From the NCBI RefSeq assembly GCF_001005085.2, contig NZ_LBMU02000023.1, positions 372,001-436,000 on the forward strand: 64,000 nucleotides of DNA, given 5' to 3'. Shown here piece by piece: positions 32,404 through 39,508 of the stretch. Both the position numbers and the translations under genes were made by a program. The notes below the pieces were generated by a model that saw only the letters and a list, made by a program, of their open reading frames with translations, was not told the DNA's origin and ran no database searches. Origin of the DNA: Streptomyces humi (lineage in GTDB: Bacteria; Actinomycetota; Actinomycetes; Streptomycetales; Streptomycetaceae). Every line of letters begins with the position of its first letter. The stretch's first letter is position 1.

Positions 32404-32551
32404 ACGACGTCCTCCTCGACGGGCGGATGCACGTGTCCCGGTCAGGGTTTCACGGCGACCGTGCCGAACCGCGGCACCGGCGCCGGGAAGTCCGTACCGG
32501 CGCGCCACCGCGGACCCGCCCGTCGAGGAGGCCGTTCAGGACGCCCGCGGC

Positions 32552-33022
32552 TCAGCTGTTCTCGGCCGCGAACATCCAGCGCTGCTTCTCCAGGTCGGCG
32601 GTGATCGCGATCAGCAGGTCCTGGGTGACCGGGTCGGGCTCGTCGGTCGCGGCGATCCGCTCGCGCAGCCGCCCGATCGCCGACTCCAGCGTCCGCACCA
32701 TCAGGTCCACGACCTCGTCGTCCCGCAGCCAGCCGTCCTTGGCCCCGGGCAGCGCGAAGGCCGCCGCGACGGTCTCCGGACGGCCGTCCGGCGGCACGCC
32801 CAGCGCGGCGGCGCGCTCCGCGACGGTGTCCGAGTGGGCGCGCGCGGTGGCGACCACCTCGTCGAGCTGGAGATGGATCGACCGGAAGCGCGGTCCGACG
32901 ATGTTCCAGTGGGCCTGCTTCCCGATCAGCGACAGTCCCAGCAGATCCACCAGGGTCTCCTGCAAAGCCGTCCCGGTGACCTGGAGTGCTCCGTCGGGCA
33001 GCGTGCTCTTCACGACGGTCAT
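32552..33022 (-). CDS. Dps-family DNA-protection/ferritin-like protein
   Basis: This 156-residue Dps protein should form a dodecamer that stores iron and protects DNA. The inter-subunit ferroxidase centre is visible: His38 in QAHWN, then RSIHLQLDEVV with His and Asp/Glu ligands. ATG 33022 is preceded by GGAGAGGGAGA. A longer frame begins at 33070 but would place the ribosome site inside the protein. The gene is separated by about 150 bases from the upstream GS-like gene on the same strand and by about 230 bases from the divergent TauE gene. Streptomyces Dps genes are often under osmotic or oxidative stress sigma factors; no clear box was recognized. Confidence 0.92.
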   Translation of the reverse strand: MTVVKSTLPDGALQVTGTALQETLVDLLGLSLIGKQAHWNIVGPRFRSIHLQLDEVVATARAHSDTVAERAAALGVPPDGRPETVAAAFALPGAKDGWLRDDEVVDLMVRTLESAIGRLRERIAATDEPDPVTQDLLIAITADLEKQRWMFAAENS

Positions 33023-33250
33023 GGCCGCGTCTCCCTCTCCTTCTGTTCGTTCTGTTCCGATCCGCTTCATGACTGTTCGGGCCGCTTGGATCCGCTTCGG
33101 AGTGCTTCATTCCGTGCGGCCGTGGAAGCCCGTGTGCCCCCGCTGACCAGGCGCAAACGCGTGCGGCCGCAGACGTGCGGAGTGACCTGGCGAAGCCGGT
33201 GAGACGCCACTTACCCCACGGGCTTGTCTGGACATAGCATCGGTCTCCGC

Positions 33251-34024
33251 ATGAACACGATGACCCTCTGGCACATATCCGGCTGGGAGTTCGCCGCCCT
33301 GGCCTTCGCCGCGCTCCTCGTCGGCTTCTCCAAGACCGCCGTCAGCGGCGCCAACACCGTCAGTCTCGCCGTCTTCGCCGCGGTCCTCCCGGCCCGCGCG
33401 TCCACGGGTGTCCTGCTGCCGCTGCTCATCGCGGGCGACGTGCTGGCCGTCGCCACCTACCGCAGGCACGCCCACTGGCCCACGCTGTGGCGGCTGTTCC
33501 CGGCGGTGGCCGCGGGCGTGGTGATCGGCACGGTGTTCCTGGTGTGGGCCGACGACGGGGTCGTACGGACCTCGATCGGCGCGATCCTGCTGCTGATGGC
33601 CGGGGTCACCCTGTGGCGGCGGCGCACGGCCGACGGCCCCGAGGATCCGGACGCGGTCACCACCCGCGCGGGCCGGGTGAGGGCCGGTTCCTACGGCGTC
33701 CTCGGCGGCTTCACCACGATGGTCGCCAACGCGGGCGGCCCGGTGATGTCCCTCTACCTGCTGTCGGCCGGCTTCCGCAAACTCGGTTTCCTCGGCACCT
33801 CGGCGTTCTTCTTCCTGATCGTGAACGTCTCCAAGGTCCCTTTCAGCGCCGGGCTGGGCCTGATCGACGGCGACTCGCTGCTCCTCGACGCCGCGCTCGT
33901 GGCCTTTGTGGTGCCCGGCGCGGTCATCGGCCGATGGGCCGTGGAGCGGATCAACCAGCGGCTGTTCGAGCAGCTGGTCATCGCGGCGACCATCGTCGGC
34001 GGGCTCCAGCTGCTGCTGCGCTAG
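33251..34024 (+). CDS. Sulfite exporter TauE/SafE family membrane protein
   Basis: This 257-residue membrane protein has about eight hydrophobic segments in two repeated halves, each opening with the family signature: LVGFSKTAVSGAN in the first and GGFTTMVANAGGPVMSLYLL in the second. The family moves small sulfur or carboxylate anions. ATG 33251 follows TAGCAT by ten bases; a GTG-like start at 33224 would add nine polar residues. No sulfur-metabolism gene is adjacent. Confidence 0.85.
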   Translation: MNTMTLWHISGWEFAALAFAALLVGFSKTAVSGANTVSLAVFAAVLPARASTGVLLPLLIAGDVLAVATYRRHAHWPTLWRLFPAVAAGVVIGTVFLVWADDGVVRTSIGAILLLMAGVTLWRRRTADGPEDPDAVTTRAGRVRAGSYGVLGGFTTMVANAGGPVMSLYLLSAGFRKLGFLGTSAFFFLIVNVSKVPFSAGLGLIDGDSLLLDAALVAFVVPGAVIGRWAVERINQRLFEQLVIAATIVGGLQLLLR

Positions 34025-34128
34025 CGGATCCGAGAGGCCGGGAATGCGCCGGGGGGAGGCGTTGTTGGACCGGTCGTGATTGACATGCTCGGATCAGTAG
34101 TTCCGGGTGTGGATGAAGGGAGGACCTC

Positions 34129-34293
34129 ATGGCCCGCAGTACCGCGCGTCCCGTCGTCAGGCTGAAGTCGACGGCCGGGACCGGCGTCACCTACGTGACC
34201 CGCAAGAACCGCCGCAACGACCCCGACCGGCTGGTCCTGCGCAAGTACGACCCGGTGGCCGGCGCGCACGTGGACTTCCGCGAAGAGCGCTGA
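34129..34293 (+). CDS. rpmG: Ribosomal protein bL33, cysteine-free paralog
   Basis: This is a 54-residue bL33 protein ([44 protein letters not shown]). It has no cysteine, so it lacks the zinc ribbon of the standard form and is the zinc-independent paralog expressed when zinc is scarce. GGGAGG precedes the ATG. It is the first of three closely spaced ribosomal protein genes (bL33, bL31, bL36), all cysteine-free. Zur control is expected from known Streptomyces biology, but I see no clear AT-rich Zur box in the upstream 100 bases. Confidence 0.95.
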   Translation: MARSTARPVVRLKSTAGTGVTYVTRKNRRNDPDRLVLRKYDPVAGAHVDFREER

Positions 34294-34337
34294 CGCGAAC
34301 CACCGCGAACCACCCCACCGTCCCTGGAAGGAACCCC

Positions 34338-34598
34338 ATGAAGTCCCGCATCCATCCCGACTCCCGGCTCGTGGTCTTCCGCGACCGTGCCGCGGACACC
34401 GCGTTCCTGACCCGCTCCACCGCCGACTCGTCCCGGACGATCGAGTGGGAGGACGGCAACACCTACCCGCTCGTCGACGTCGAGGTCTCGTCGGCGTCGC
34501 ACCCCTTCTACACCGGCCGGACACGGGTCCTGGACAGCGCCGGCCGGGTGGAGCGCTTCGAGCGCCGCTACGGCCGCGGCGCCGGCGCCCGCGGCTGA
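34338..34598 (+). CDS. rpmE2: Ribosomal protein bL31 type B (cysteine-free)
   Basis: This is an 86-residue type-B bL31 ([40 protein letters not shown]). It contains no cysteine, unlike the zinc-binding type A. GGAAGGAA lies six to ten bases before the ATG. It follows the bL33 gene by 44 bases and precedes bL36 by 37, forming a zinc-sparing ribosome operon. Confidence 0.95.
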   Translation: MKSRIHPDSRLVVFRDRAADTAFLTRSTADSSRTIEWEDGNTYPLVDVEVSSASHPFYTGRTRVLDSAGRVERFERRYGRGAGARG

Positions 34599-34635
34599 CC
34601 CCGGCCCCGGTGACCGACCCGAGGAGGACAGAACC

Positions 34636-34758
34636 ATGAAGGTCCGCAAGTCCCTGCGTTCACTGAAGGCCAAGCCCGGCGCCCAGGTGGTCCGCCGACG
34701 TGGCGTGGTCTACGTGATCAACAAGAAGGACCCCCGCTTCAAGGCCCGCCAGGGCTGA
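34636..34758 (+). CDS. rpmJ: Ribosomal protein bL36, cysteine-free paralog
   Basis: This is a 40-residue bL36 ([34 protein letters not shown]). The usual CxxC and Cys/His zinc ligands are absent, as in type-B bL36. GAGGAGGAC is nine bases before the ATG. It ends the bL33-bL31-bL36 operon, and a strong hairpin follows at 34774-34810. Confidence 0.95.
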   Translation: MKVRKSLRSLKAKPGAQVVRRRGVVYVINKKDPRFKARQG

Positions 34759-34773
34759 CGACGGTCCGGTCCC

Positions 34774-34810
34774 GCGACGGCCGCCCGGCACTCCGCCGGG
34801 CGGCCGTCGC
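34774..34810 (+). terminator. Hairpin terminator after the ribosomal protein operon
   Basis: A perfect 16-base stem (34774-34789 with 34795-34810) and a five-base loop lie 15 bases after the bL36 stop. There is no T-tract. Confidence 0.85.
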
Positions 34811-34856
34811 GCGCCCTGCCGGACACCGGCCGGCAGGGGGCCCGTACGCTCGGCGC

Positions 34857-35642
34857 ATGTCCCCGCACGTGCTGATCCTCGGCGGCACCGCCGAGGCCCG
34901 TGAGCTGGCCGCCGCGCTCGCCGCTCGTCCCGGTGTCCGCGTCACCACCTCCCTCGCGGGGCGCGTCGGCAGGCCGGGCGCACTGGCCGGCGCGGTCCGG
35001 ACCGGCGGTTTCGGCGGGTCCGCCGGACTCGCCGACTGGCTGCGCGAGCACCGCGTGACCGCCCTCGTGGACGCCACGCACCCCTTCGCCGAGACGATCA
35101 CCGCGAACGCGGCGCGGGCCGCGGCGGAGACCGGCGTCCCCGCCCTGGTCCTGAGCCGCCCGGGCTGGCGGCCCGGCCCCGGGGACCGCTGGCACCCGGC
35201 GGACTCCCTGGCCGCCGCGGCGGACCTGCTGCCGCGCTTCGGCCCGCGCGTCCTGCTGACCACGGGACGCCTCGGGCTGTCCGCCTTCGCCCACCTGACG
35301 GACCGGCACTTCGTCGTTCGGTCCGTGGAGCCCCCCGAACCCCCCATGCCCCCGCACACCGAGGTGCTGCTGGCCCGTGGCCCGTTCACGGTGGCCGGCG
35401 AGACCGCGCTGCTGTGCGAGAACCTGATCGACGTCCTGGTGACGAAGGACAGCGGGGGAGCGGCGACGGCCGCGAAACTCACGGCCGCCCGCGAACTGGG
35501 CCTGCCCGTCGTCGTCGTACGAAGGCCTCCGCTGCCGGCCGGCGTGACGACGGTGCCGGACCCGGCGGGCGCGCTGGCCCGCCTGGACCTCGGCCCGGGA
35601 CGAGCGCCACGGGCGACCGCCGAGGACGACGACGGCGGGTGA
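34857..35642 (+). CDS. cobK: Precorrin-6A (cobalt-precorrin-6A) reductase
   Basis: This 261-residue NADPH-dependent reductase belongs to the cobalamin corrin-ring pathway. The family signatures are HVLILGGTAEARELA at the N terminus, GRVGRPG, ALVDATHPFAETITANA and VLVTKDSGGAATAAKL. ATG 34857 is six bases after TACGCT, a leaderless arrangement. The last 15 residues are acidic and the stop codon leads into a GC-rich repeat tract. cobF lies convergent on the other side, so two steps of the pathway sit together but are not in one operon. Confidence 0.92.
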   Translation: MSPHVLILGGTAEARELAAALAARPGVRVTTSLAGRVGRPGALAGAVRTGGFGGSAGLADWLREHRVTALVDATHPFAETITANAARAAAETGVPALVLSRPGWRPGPGDRWHPADSLAAAADLLPRFGPRVLLTTGRLGLSAFAHLTDRHFVVRSVEPPEPPMPPHTEVLLARGPFTVAGETALLCENLIDVLVTKDSGGAATAAKLTAARELGLPVVVVRRPPLPAGVTTVPDPAGALARLDLGPGRAPRATAEDDDGG

Positions 35643-35760
35643 CCGCCGGGTCCGACGGCGGCGGGTGACCGCCGGGTCCGGCGACGGGTTACCTCCGGGT
35701 CCGACGGCGGGTTACCGCCGGGTCCGACGGCGGCGGGTGACCGCCGGGTCCGGCGCACCG
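35637..35760. repeat. Degenerate tandem repeats between cobK and cobF
   Basis: About five copies of GGGT(G/T)ACCGCCGGGTCCG with spacing of 22-27 bases fill the space between the convergent cobK and cobF genes, starting over the cobK stop codon. Confidence 0.75.
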
Positions 35761-35806
35761 GGCCTCGCGGCGACCGTGGTCCCCGGCGCAGCCGCCTCAG
35801 TGAGGG

Positions 35807-36589
35807 TCAGTCCTCCTGCCGGCCTCGCGGATGGCGGCGCAGCAGATAGGTGTCCATGATCCAGCCCTTGCGCTCCCGCGCCTCGGCCCGCAGTCGCTCG
35901 ATGCGCGGCGCGGCCTCGGCGATCGGACCCGCGACCAGGATCTCGTCCGGGGTGCCGAGGTAGGCGCCCCAGTAGATGTCGATGTCCTGGTCCGCGTACC
36001 GCCGGAAGGCCTGGTGCGCGTCCAGCATCACCACCACGTCGTCCACCCCGTCCGGAAGCCCTTCGGCGAGCCGCCGGCCGGTGGTGATCTGCACCGGCCG
36101 GGCCACCCGGTTCAGGCCGGTACGGTGCCGGGCCACCAGCGAGGAGACGCTGCTGATACCGGGCACCACGTCGTACGCGAACACCACCGTGCCCCGCTCC
36201 AGCACCTCGGCCAGGATCGCCAGCGTGCTGTCGTACAGCGAGGGATCGCCCCACACCAGGAAGGCGCCGGTCTGCTCCTCGCCGAGCTCCTCGCGGATCA
36301 GCCGCTCGTAGATGTCCGCGCGGGCGCTGCGCCAGTCCCCGACGGCCGGCGAGTACGCGCCACCGCTCGCCGCCCGGTCCCGCTCCGGGTCCCGCGCCTC
36401 GACCAGCCGGTAGCCGCCGTCCGGTATGTGCGTGTCGAGCATGTCCCGGCGCAGCCGGGTGAGGTCGCTCTTGACCTCGCCCTTGTCGAGCAGGAAGAAC
36501 ACGTCCGTGTCCCGCAGCGCCCGGACCGCCTGGAGGGTGAGCTGGTCGGGGTCGCCCGCGCCGATACCGATGACATGAATCTTTCGCAC
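35807..36589 (-). CDS. cobF: Precorrin-6A synthase (deacetylating)
   Basis: This 260-residue SAM-dependent methyltransferase of the tetrapyrrole methylase family methylates precorrin-5 at C1 with loss of acetate in aerobic cobalamin synthesis. Motifs are HVIGIGAGDPDQLT at the N terminus, FFLLDKGE, LVWGDPSLYDSTL and YDVVPGISSVSSL. GTG 36589 gives the usual MRKIHVIG opening; an ATG at 36613 is in frame but adds eight unrelated residues. With cobK nearby, this points to an aerobic-type pathway, although CobK also exists in anaerobic form. Confidence 0.9.
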   Translation of the reverse strand: MRKIHVIGIGAGDPDQLTLQAVRALRDTDVFFLLDKGEVKSDLTRLRRDMLDTHIPDGGYRLVEARDPERDRAASGGAYSPAVGDWRSARADIYERLIREELGEEQTGAFLVWGDPSLYDSTLAILAEVLERGTVVFAYDVVPGISSVSSLVARHRTGLNRVARPVQITTGRRLAEGLPDGVDDVVVMLDAHQAFRRYADQDIDIYWGAYLGTPDEILVAGPIAEAAPRIERLRAEARERKGWIMDTYLLRRHPRGRQED

Positions 36590-36634
36590 GCCCCCGAGTC
36601 TGCCGCATGCCACTGACAGCGGGTCACCCCGGTG

Positions 36635-37153
36635 CTACGGGGCGCCGCGCAGCCGGGGCGCCTCCGCCCCCGCCTCGACGCTCCTGCCGCCGCTCCCGTC
36701 GCCCTCGACCCGCCCCGCCAGCTCCCGGGCCCAGCGGGCGAGCCCGGCCACGTCCATCCCGTACGGCCGCCGCTCACCGCTCCCGGCCGCCCACTCCTCG
36801 ACCGCGCCGGCCCCGCGCCGCAGCAGCCGCGCCCCGCCGGTCACGTTCCCCCGGGCCGCGTGCGTGAGTCCCACGGCCAGCTGCGCCAGCCCCCGCCACA
36901 GCGCCCGCTGCTCCTCGGGCCCCGACTTCCAGGCGTCCTCGAACACCTCGTGAGCGTGGAACGGCTTCCCGGCGTCCAGCAGTGCCTGCGCCTCGGCGAC
37001 CGTCTCCGCGGGAGTCCGTACGACCCCCTCCGGCTGCCGCTCGACGCCGTGCGCGCCGTACGGCAGCGGCCGCCCCAGCCCGTCGCGGGGCCGGGCGTTG
37101 CGCGCCCGGCCCTCGGTGTCCCGGTCCCGTTCCGCTGTCCGCGCCTTCTCCAT
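36635..37153 (-). CDS. DUF309 domain protein
   Basis: This 172-residue protein contains DUF309, with the signature FHAHEVFEDAWKSGPEEQRALWRGLAQLAVGLTHAARGN in its middle (about residues 63-100), which forms a small helical bundle. The N-terminal 40 residues are Arg/Asp-rich and poorly conserved. ATG 37153 is the first good start. It lies 45 bases downstream of cobF's start on the same strand direction and might belong to the same transcript. Function is unknown. Confidence 0.85.
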   Translation of the reverse strand: MEKARTAERDRDTEGRARNARPRDGLGRPLPYGAHGVERQPEGVVRTPAETVAEAQALLDAGKPFHAHEVFEDAWKSGPEEQRALWRGLAQLAVGLTHAARGNVTGGARLLRRGAGAVEEWAAGSGERRPYGMDVAGLARWARELAGRVEGDGSGGRSVEAGAEAPRLRGAP

Positions 37154-37256
37154 ACGACCGATTGTCCCTCCCCTCCCACGTCCGCTTTCGGCGCCTGCGG
37201 GTCCGTGGGGTAAGGTGCTGTTCGCGCGATCACGCGGGCCACCGCGGTGAGCGCAC

Positions 37257-37330
<74 letters not shown>

Positions 37331-37350
37331 CTTGCGGATTCGCAGGTCAG

Positions 37351-37381
37351 AGGCCGTTTCAGAGGACATCTGAAACGGCCT
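37351..37381 (+). terminator. Terminator after tRNA-Pro copy 2
   Basis: AGGCCGTTTCAGA (37351-37363) pairs perfectly with TCTGAAACGGCCT (37369-37381) around a five-base loop and is followed by TT, a clear intrinsic terminator. Confidence 0.88.
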
Positions 37382-37639
37382 TTCCGTCGTTCTCGGGAAT
37401 GCCCCAGGGTCTCACTCGGTGTTGCTCATGGCGCCGGACGTCCCACCGTACTGCCCGTCGCCGGGGCCGTGAGGCGTTCGCGATCAACGAGTCGTACGAT
37501 ACGGCGGCCGGCCCGCGACCGTGCCGGGGGCGGCCGCGCGGGACGTCGCCGCCTGCGGGGATCCCCGTGTGGGACCGCTCGGCCGCCCGGAGTTCACGCC
37601 GGAGGCCGGGCCGGTCCCGGCGACTGTGGAGGTTCGACC

Positions 37640-38374
37640 ATGTACGCCGTACTCAGGGACGCGTGGGCCACGGTGGTGCCGGACCGGCGGGACCGGCACG
37701 GCCCGCTGCCCCCGGTGATGCTCGTCCTGACCGTGGTGACCGGCCTGGTGGACGCCTTCAGCTACCTCGTCCTCGGCCATGTCTTCGTCGCCAACATGAC
37801 CGGCAACGTGGTCTTCTCGGGCTTCGCCGTCGCCGGCGCCGCGGGCTTCTCCCTGGCCGCCTCGCTGACGGCGCTCGCCGCCTTCGCCGTGGGCGCCCTG
37901 CTCGGCGGCCGGGTGGCGCACGGCGCCCGGTCCCACCGCGGCCGGGTACTGCACCTGGCGCTCGTGCTCGAGACGGTCCTCGTACTGGCCGCCTGCCTCG
38001 TCGCCGAGACCACCGGCTCCCCGTACCCGGGCCCCGCGCGGTACGCGCTGATCGTCCTGCTGGGCCTCGCCATGGGCGTCCAGAACGCCGCCGCCCGCGC
38101 CCTCGCCGTCCCCGACCTGACCACCACCGTGCTGACCCTGACCGTCACCGGCATGGCCGCCGACAGCGGAGCGGCGGGCGGCCCCGGCGGCAGGGTGGGG
38201 CGCCGTTCCGTGTCCGTGCTGGCCATGTTCGCCGGCGGCCTCGCCGGGGCCGTCGCGGTCCTGCACGGCGGAGCCGCCCTGCCGCTGCTCTTCGCCACCG
38301 TGCTGCTCGCGGCCGCAACCGCCGCGTCCTTCGCCCTGACCCGCTCCGGCGAGGCCTGGACGCGCCCGCTGTGA
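37640..38374 (+). CDS. DUF1275 (YoaK-type) membrane protein
   Basis: This 244-residue membrane protein has about six hydrophobic segments. The family signature is TGLVDAFSYLVLGHVFVANMTGNVVFSGFA early on and GVQNAAARALAVPDLTTTVLTLTVTGMA later (each spread over one helix and loop). DUF1275 proteins are probable transporters of unknown substrate. ATG 37640 has GGAGG eight bases upstream. The hydroxyacid dehydrogenase gene follows after 28 bases on the same strand, so they may be co-transcribed. Confidence 0.85.
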   Translation: MYAVLRDAWATVVPDRRDRHGPLPPVMLVLTVVTGLVDAFSYLVLGHVFVANMTGNVVFSGFAVAGAAGFSLAASLTALAAFAVGALLGGRVAHGARSHRGRVLHLALVLETVLVLAACLVAETTGSPYPGPARYALIVLLGLAMGVQNAAARALAVPDLTTTVLTLTVTGMAADSGAAGGPGGRVGRRSVSVLAMFAGGLAGAVAVLHGGAALPLLFATVLLAAATAASFALTRSGEAWTRPL

Positions 38375-38402
38375 CCGGCCGCCGACGAGAAAGAATGCCC
38401 GC

Positions 38403-39368
38403 ATGACCCTTAGCTGTGCCGTACTGGACGACTACCAGGGCGCCGCCCTGGCCCTGGCCGACTGGAGCCCTCTCGCCGGGAAGGCCGAGGTGCGCACCCT
38501 CCGCGAGCACATCGCCGACCGGGACGGACTCGTGGCCGAGCTCGCCGACTGCGAGATCGTCGTCCTCATGCGCGAGCGCACCCCCGTCGACGCGGACCTC
38601 CTGCGGCGGCTGCCCCGGCTGCGCCTGCTGGTCACCACCGGGATGCGCAACGCCTCCGTCGACCTCGCCGCGGCTGCCGCCCAGGGCGTGACCGTCTGCG
38701 GCACCACGAGCAGTCCCGCCCCGCCCGTCGAACTGACCTGGGCGCTGCTGCTCGGCCTGGCCCGGCAGGTCACCGTGGAGCAGCGCGCGCTGCGCGAGGG
38801 CGGGCCGTGGCAGTCCACCGTCGGCCAGGACCTGGCGGGCCGGACCCTCGGCCTGCTGGGACTCGGCAAGATCGGCACCCGGGTGGCGCGCGTGGCCACC
38901 GCCTTCGGCATGGACGTGCTGGCCTGGAGCGCGAACCTCACCGCCGAGCGGGCGGCCGACGCCGGAGCGCGACTCGCCGCGAGCAAGGAGGACCTGCTCG
39001 GCCGCAGCGACTTCGTCTCCGTCCACCTCGTGCTCTCCGACCGCACCCGCGGACTGCTCGGCGAACCCGAGCTGCGTGCCATGCGCCCGCACGCCTACCT
39101 CGTCAACACCTCCCGCGCCGCGATCGTCGACCGGAGCGCGCTCCTGCGTGCCCTCGGCGAGGGCTGGATCGCGGGCGCCGGACTCGACGTCTTCGAGACC
39201 GAGCCGCTGCCCGCCGACGACCCCCTGCGCACCCTGCCGAACGTGCTGGCCACCCCGCACCTCGGCTATGTCACCGAGCACAACTACCGCACCTTCTACA
39301 CGGAGGCGGTGGAGGACATCACCGCCTTCCTCGACGGCACGCCCGTCCGGGTACTGACCGGCGGCTGA
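38403..39368 (+). CDS. D-2-hydroxyacid dehydrogenase family protein
   Basis: This 321-residue NAD(P)-dependent dehydrogenase is of the D-isomer-specific 2-hydroxyacid family. The Rossmann loop is GLGKIGTRVA, and the catalytic Arg, Glu and His appear in LVNTSRAAIVD, DVFETEPLP and TPHLGYVTE. The N-terminal LLVTTGMRNASVDLAAA is typical of the group related to phosphoglycerate and glyoxylate reductases; the exact acid is unknown. It ends 30 bases before a terminator that separates it from the galactoside cluster. Confidence 0.9.
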   Translation: MTLSCAVLDDYQGAALALADWSPLAGKAEVRTLREHIADRDGLVAELADCEIVVLMRERTPVDADLLRRLPRLRLLVTTGMRNASVDLAAAAAQGVTVCGTTSSPAPPVELTWALLLGLARQVTVEQRALREGGPWQSTVGQDLAGRTLGLLGLGKIGTRVARVATAFGMDVLAWSANLTAERAADAGARLAASKEDLLGRSDFVSVHLVLSDRTRGLLGEPELRAMRPHAYLVNTSRAAIVDRSALLRALGEGWIAGAGLDVFETEPLPADDPLRTLPNVLATPHLGYVTEHNYRTFYTEAVEDITAFLDGTPVRVLTGG

Positions 39369-39397
39369 GGTGACCGGCGGCTGAAGTGACCGGCCCA

Positions 39398-39417
39398 CCG
39401 AGCCCGTCCGGGCTCGG
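39398..39417 (+). terminator. Hairpin after the hydroxyacid dehydrogenase gene
   Basis: CCGAGCCCG-TC-CGGGCTCGG, nine-base arms, 30 bases after the stop codon. Two more GGGCTCGG copies follow at once, so alternative pairings are possible. Confidence 0.6.
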
Positions 39418-39457
39418 TTCGGGCTCAGCTCGGGCTCGGTTCGGGCCACTGCTCCTA

Positions 39458-39501
39458 AATTAGTAATTAATCTTGACACTGTTTCCGCCGCGGGCCACAG
39501 T
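39458..39501 (+). promoter_or_regulatory. Promoter and AT-rich operator of the alpha-galactoside cluster
   Basis: AATTAGTAATT (39458-39468) is a perfect palindrome around one base and stands out in the GC-rich background. Just after it come TTGACA (39473-39478), a 17-base spacer and CACAGT (39496-39501). Transcription would start at or next to the GTG at 39509. The palindrome touching the -35 box is a good candidate for repressor or activator binding. Confidence 0.6.
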
Positions 39502-39508
39502 CGTCGCC

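Noticed and set aside
34759..36640. Cobalamin riboswitch near cobK or cobF
   Set aside because: cobK appears leaderless and the cobF upstream region is too short; no B12-box-like sequence was seen.
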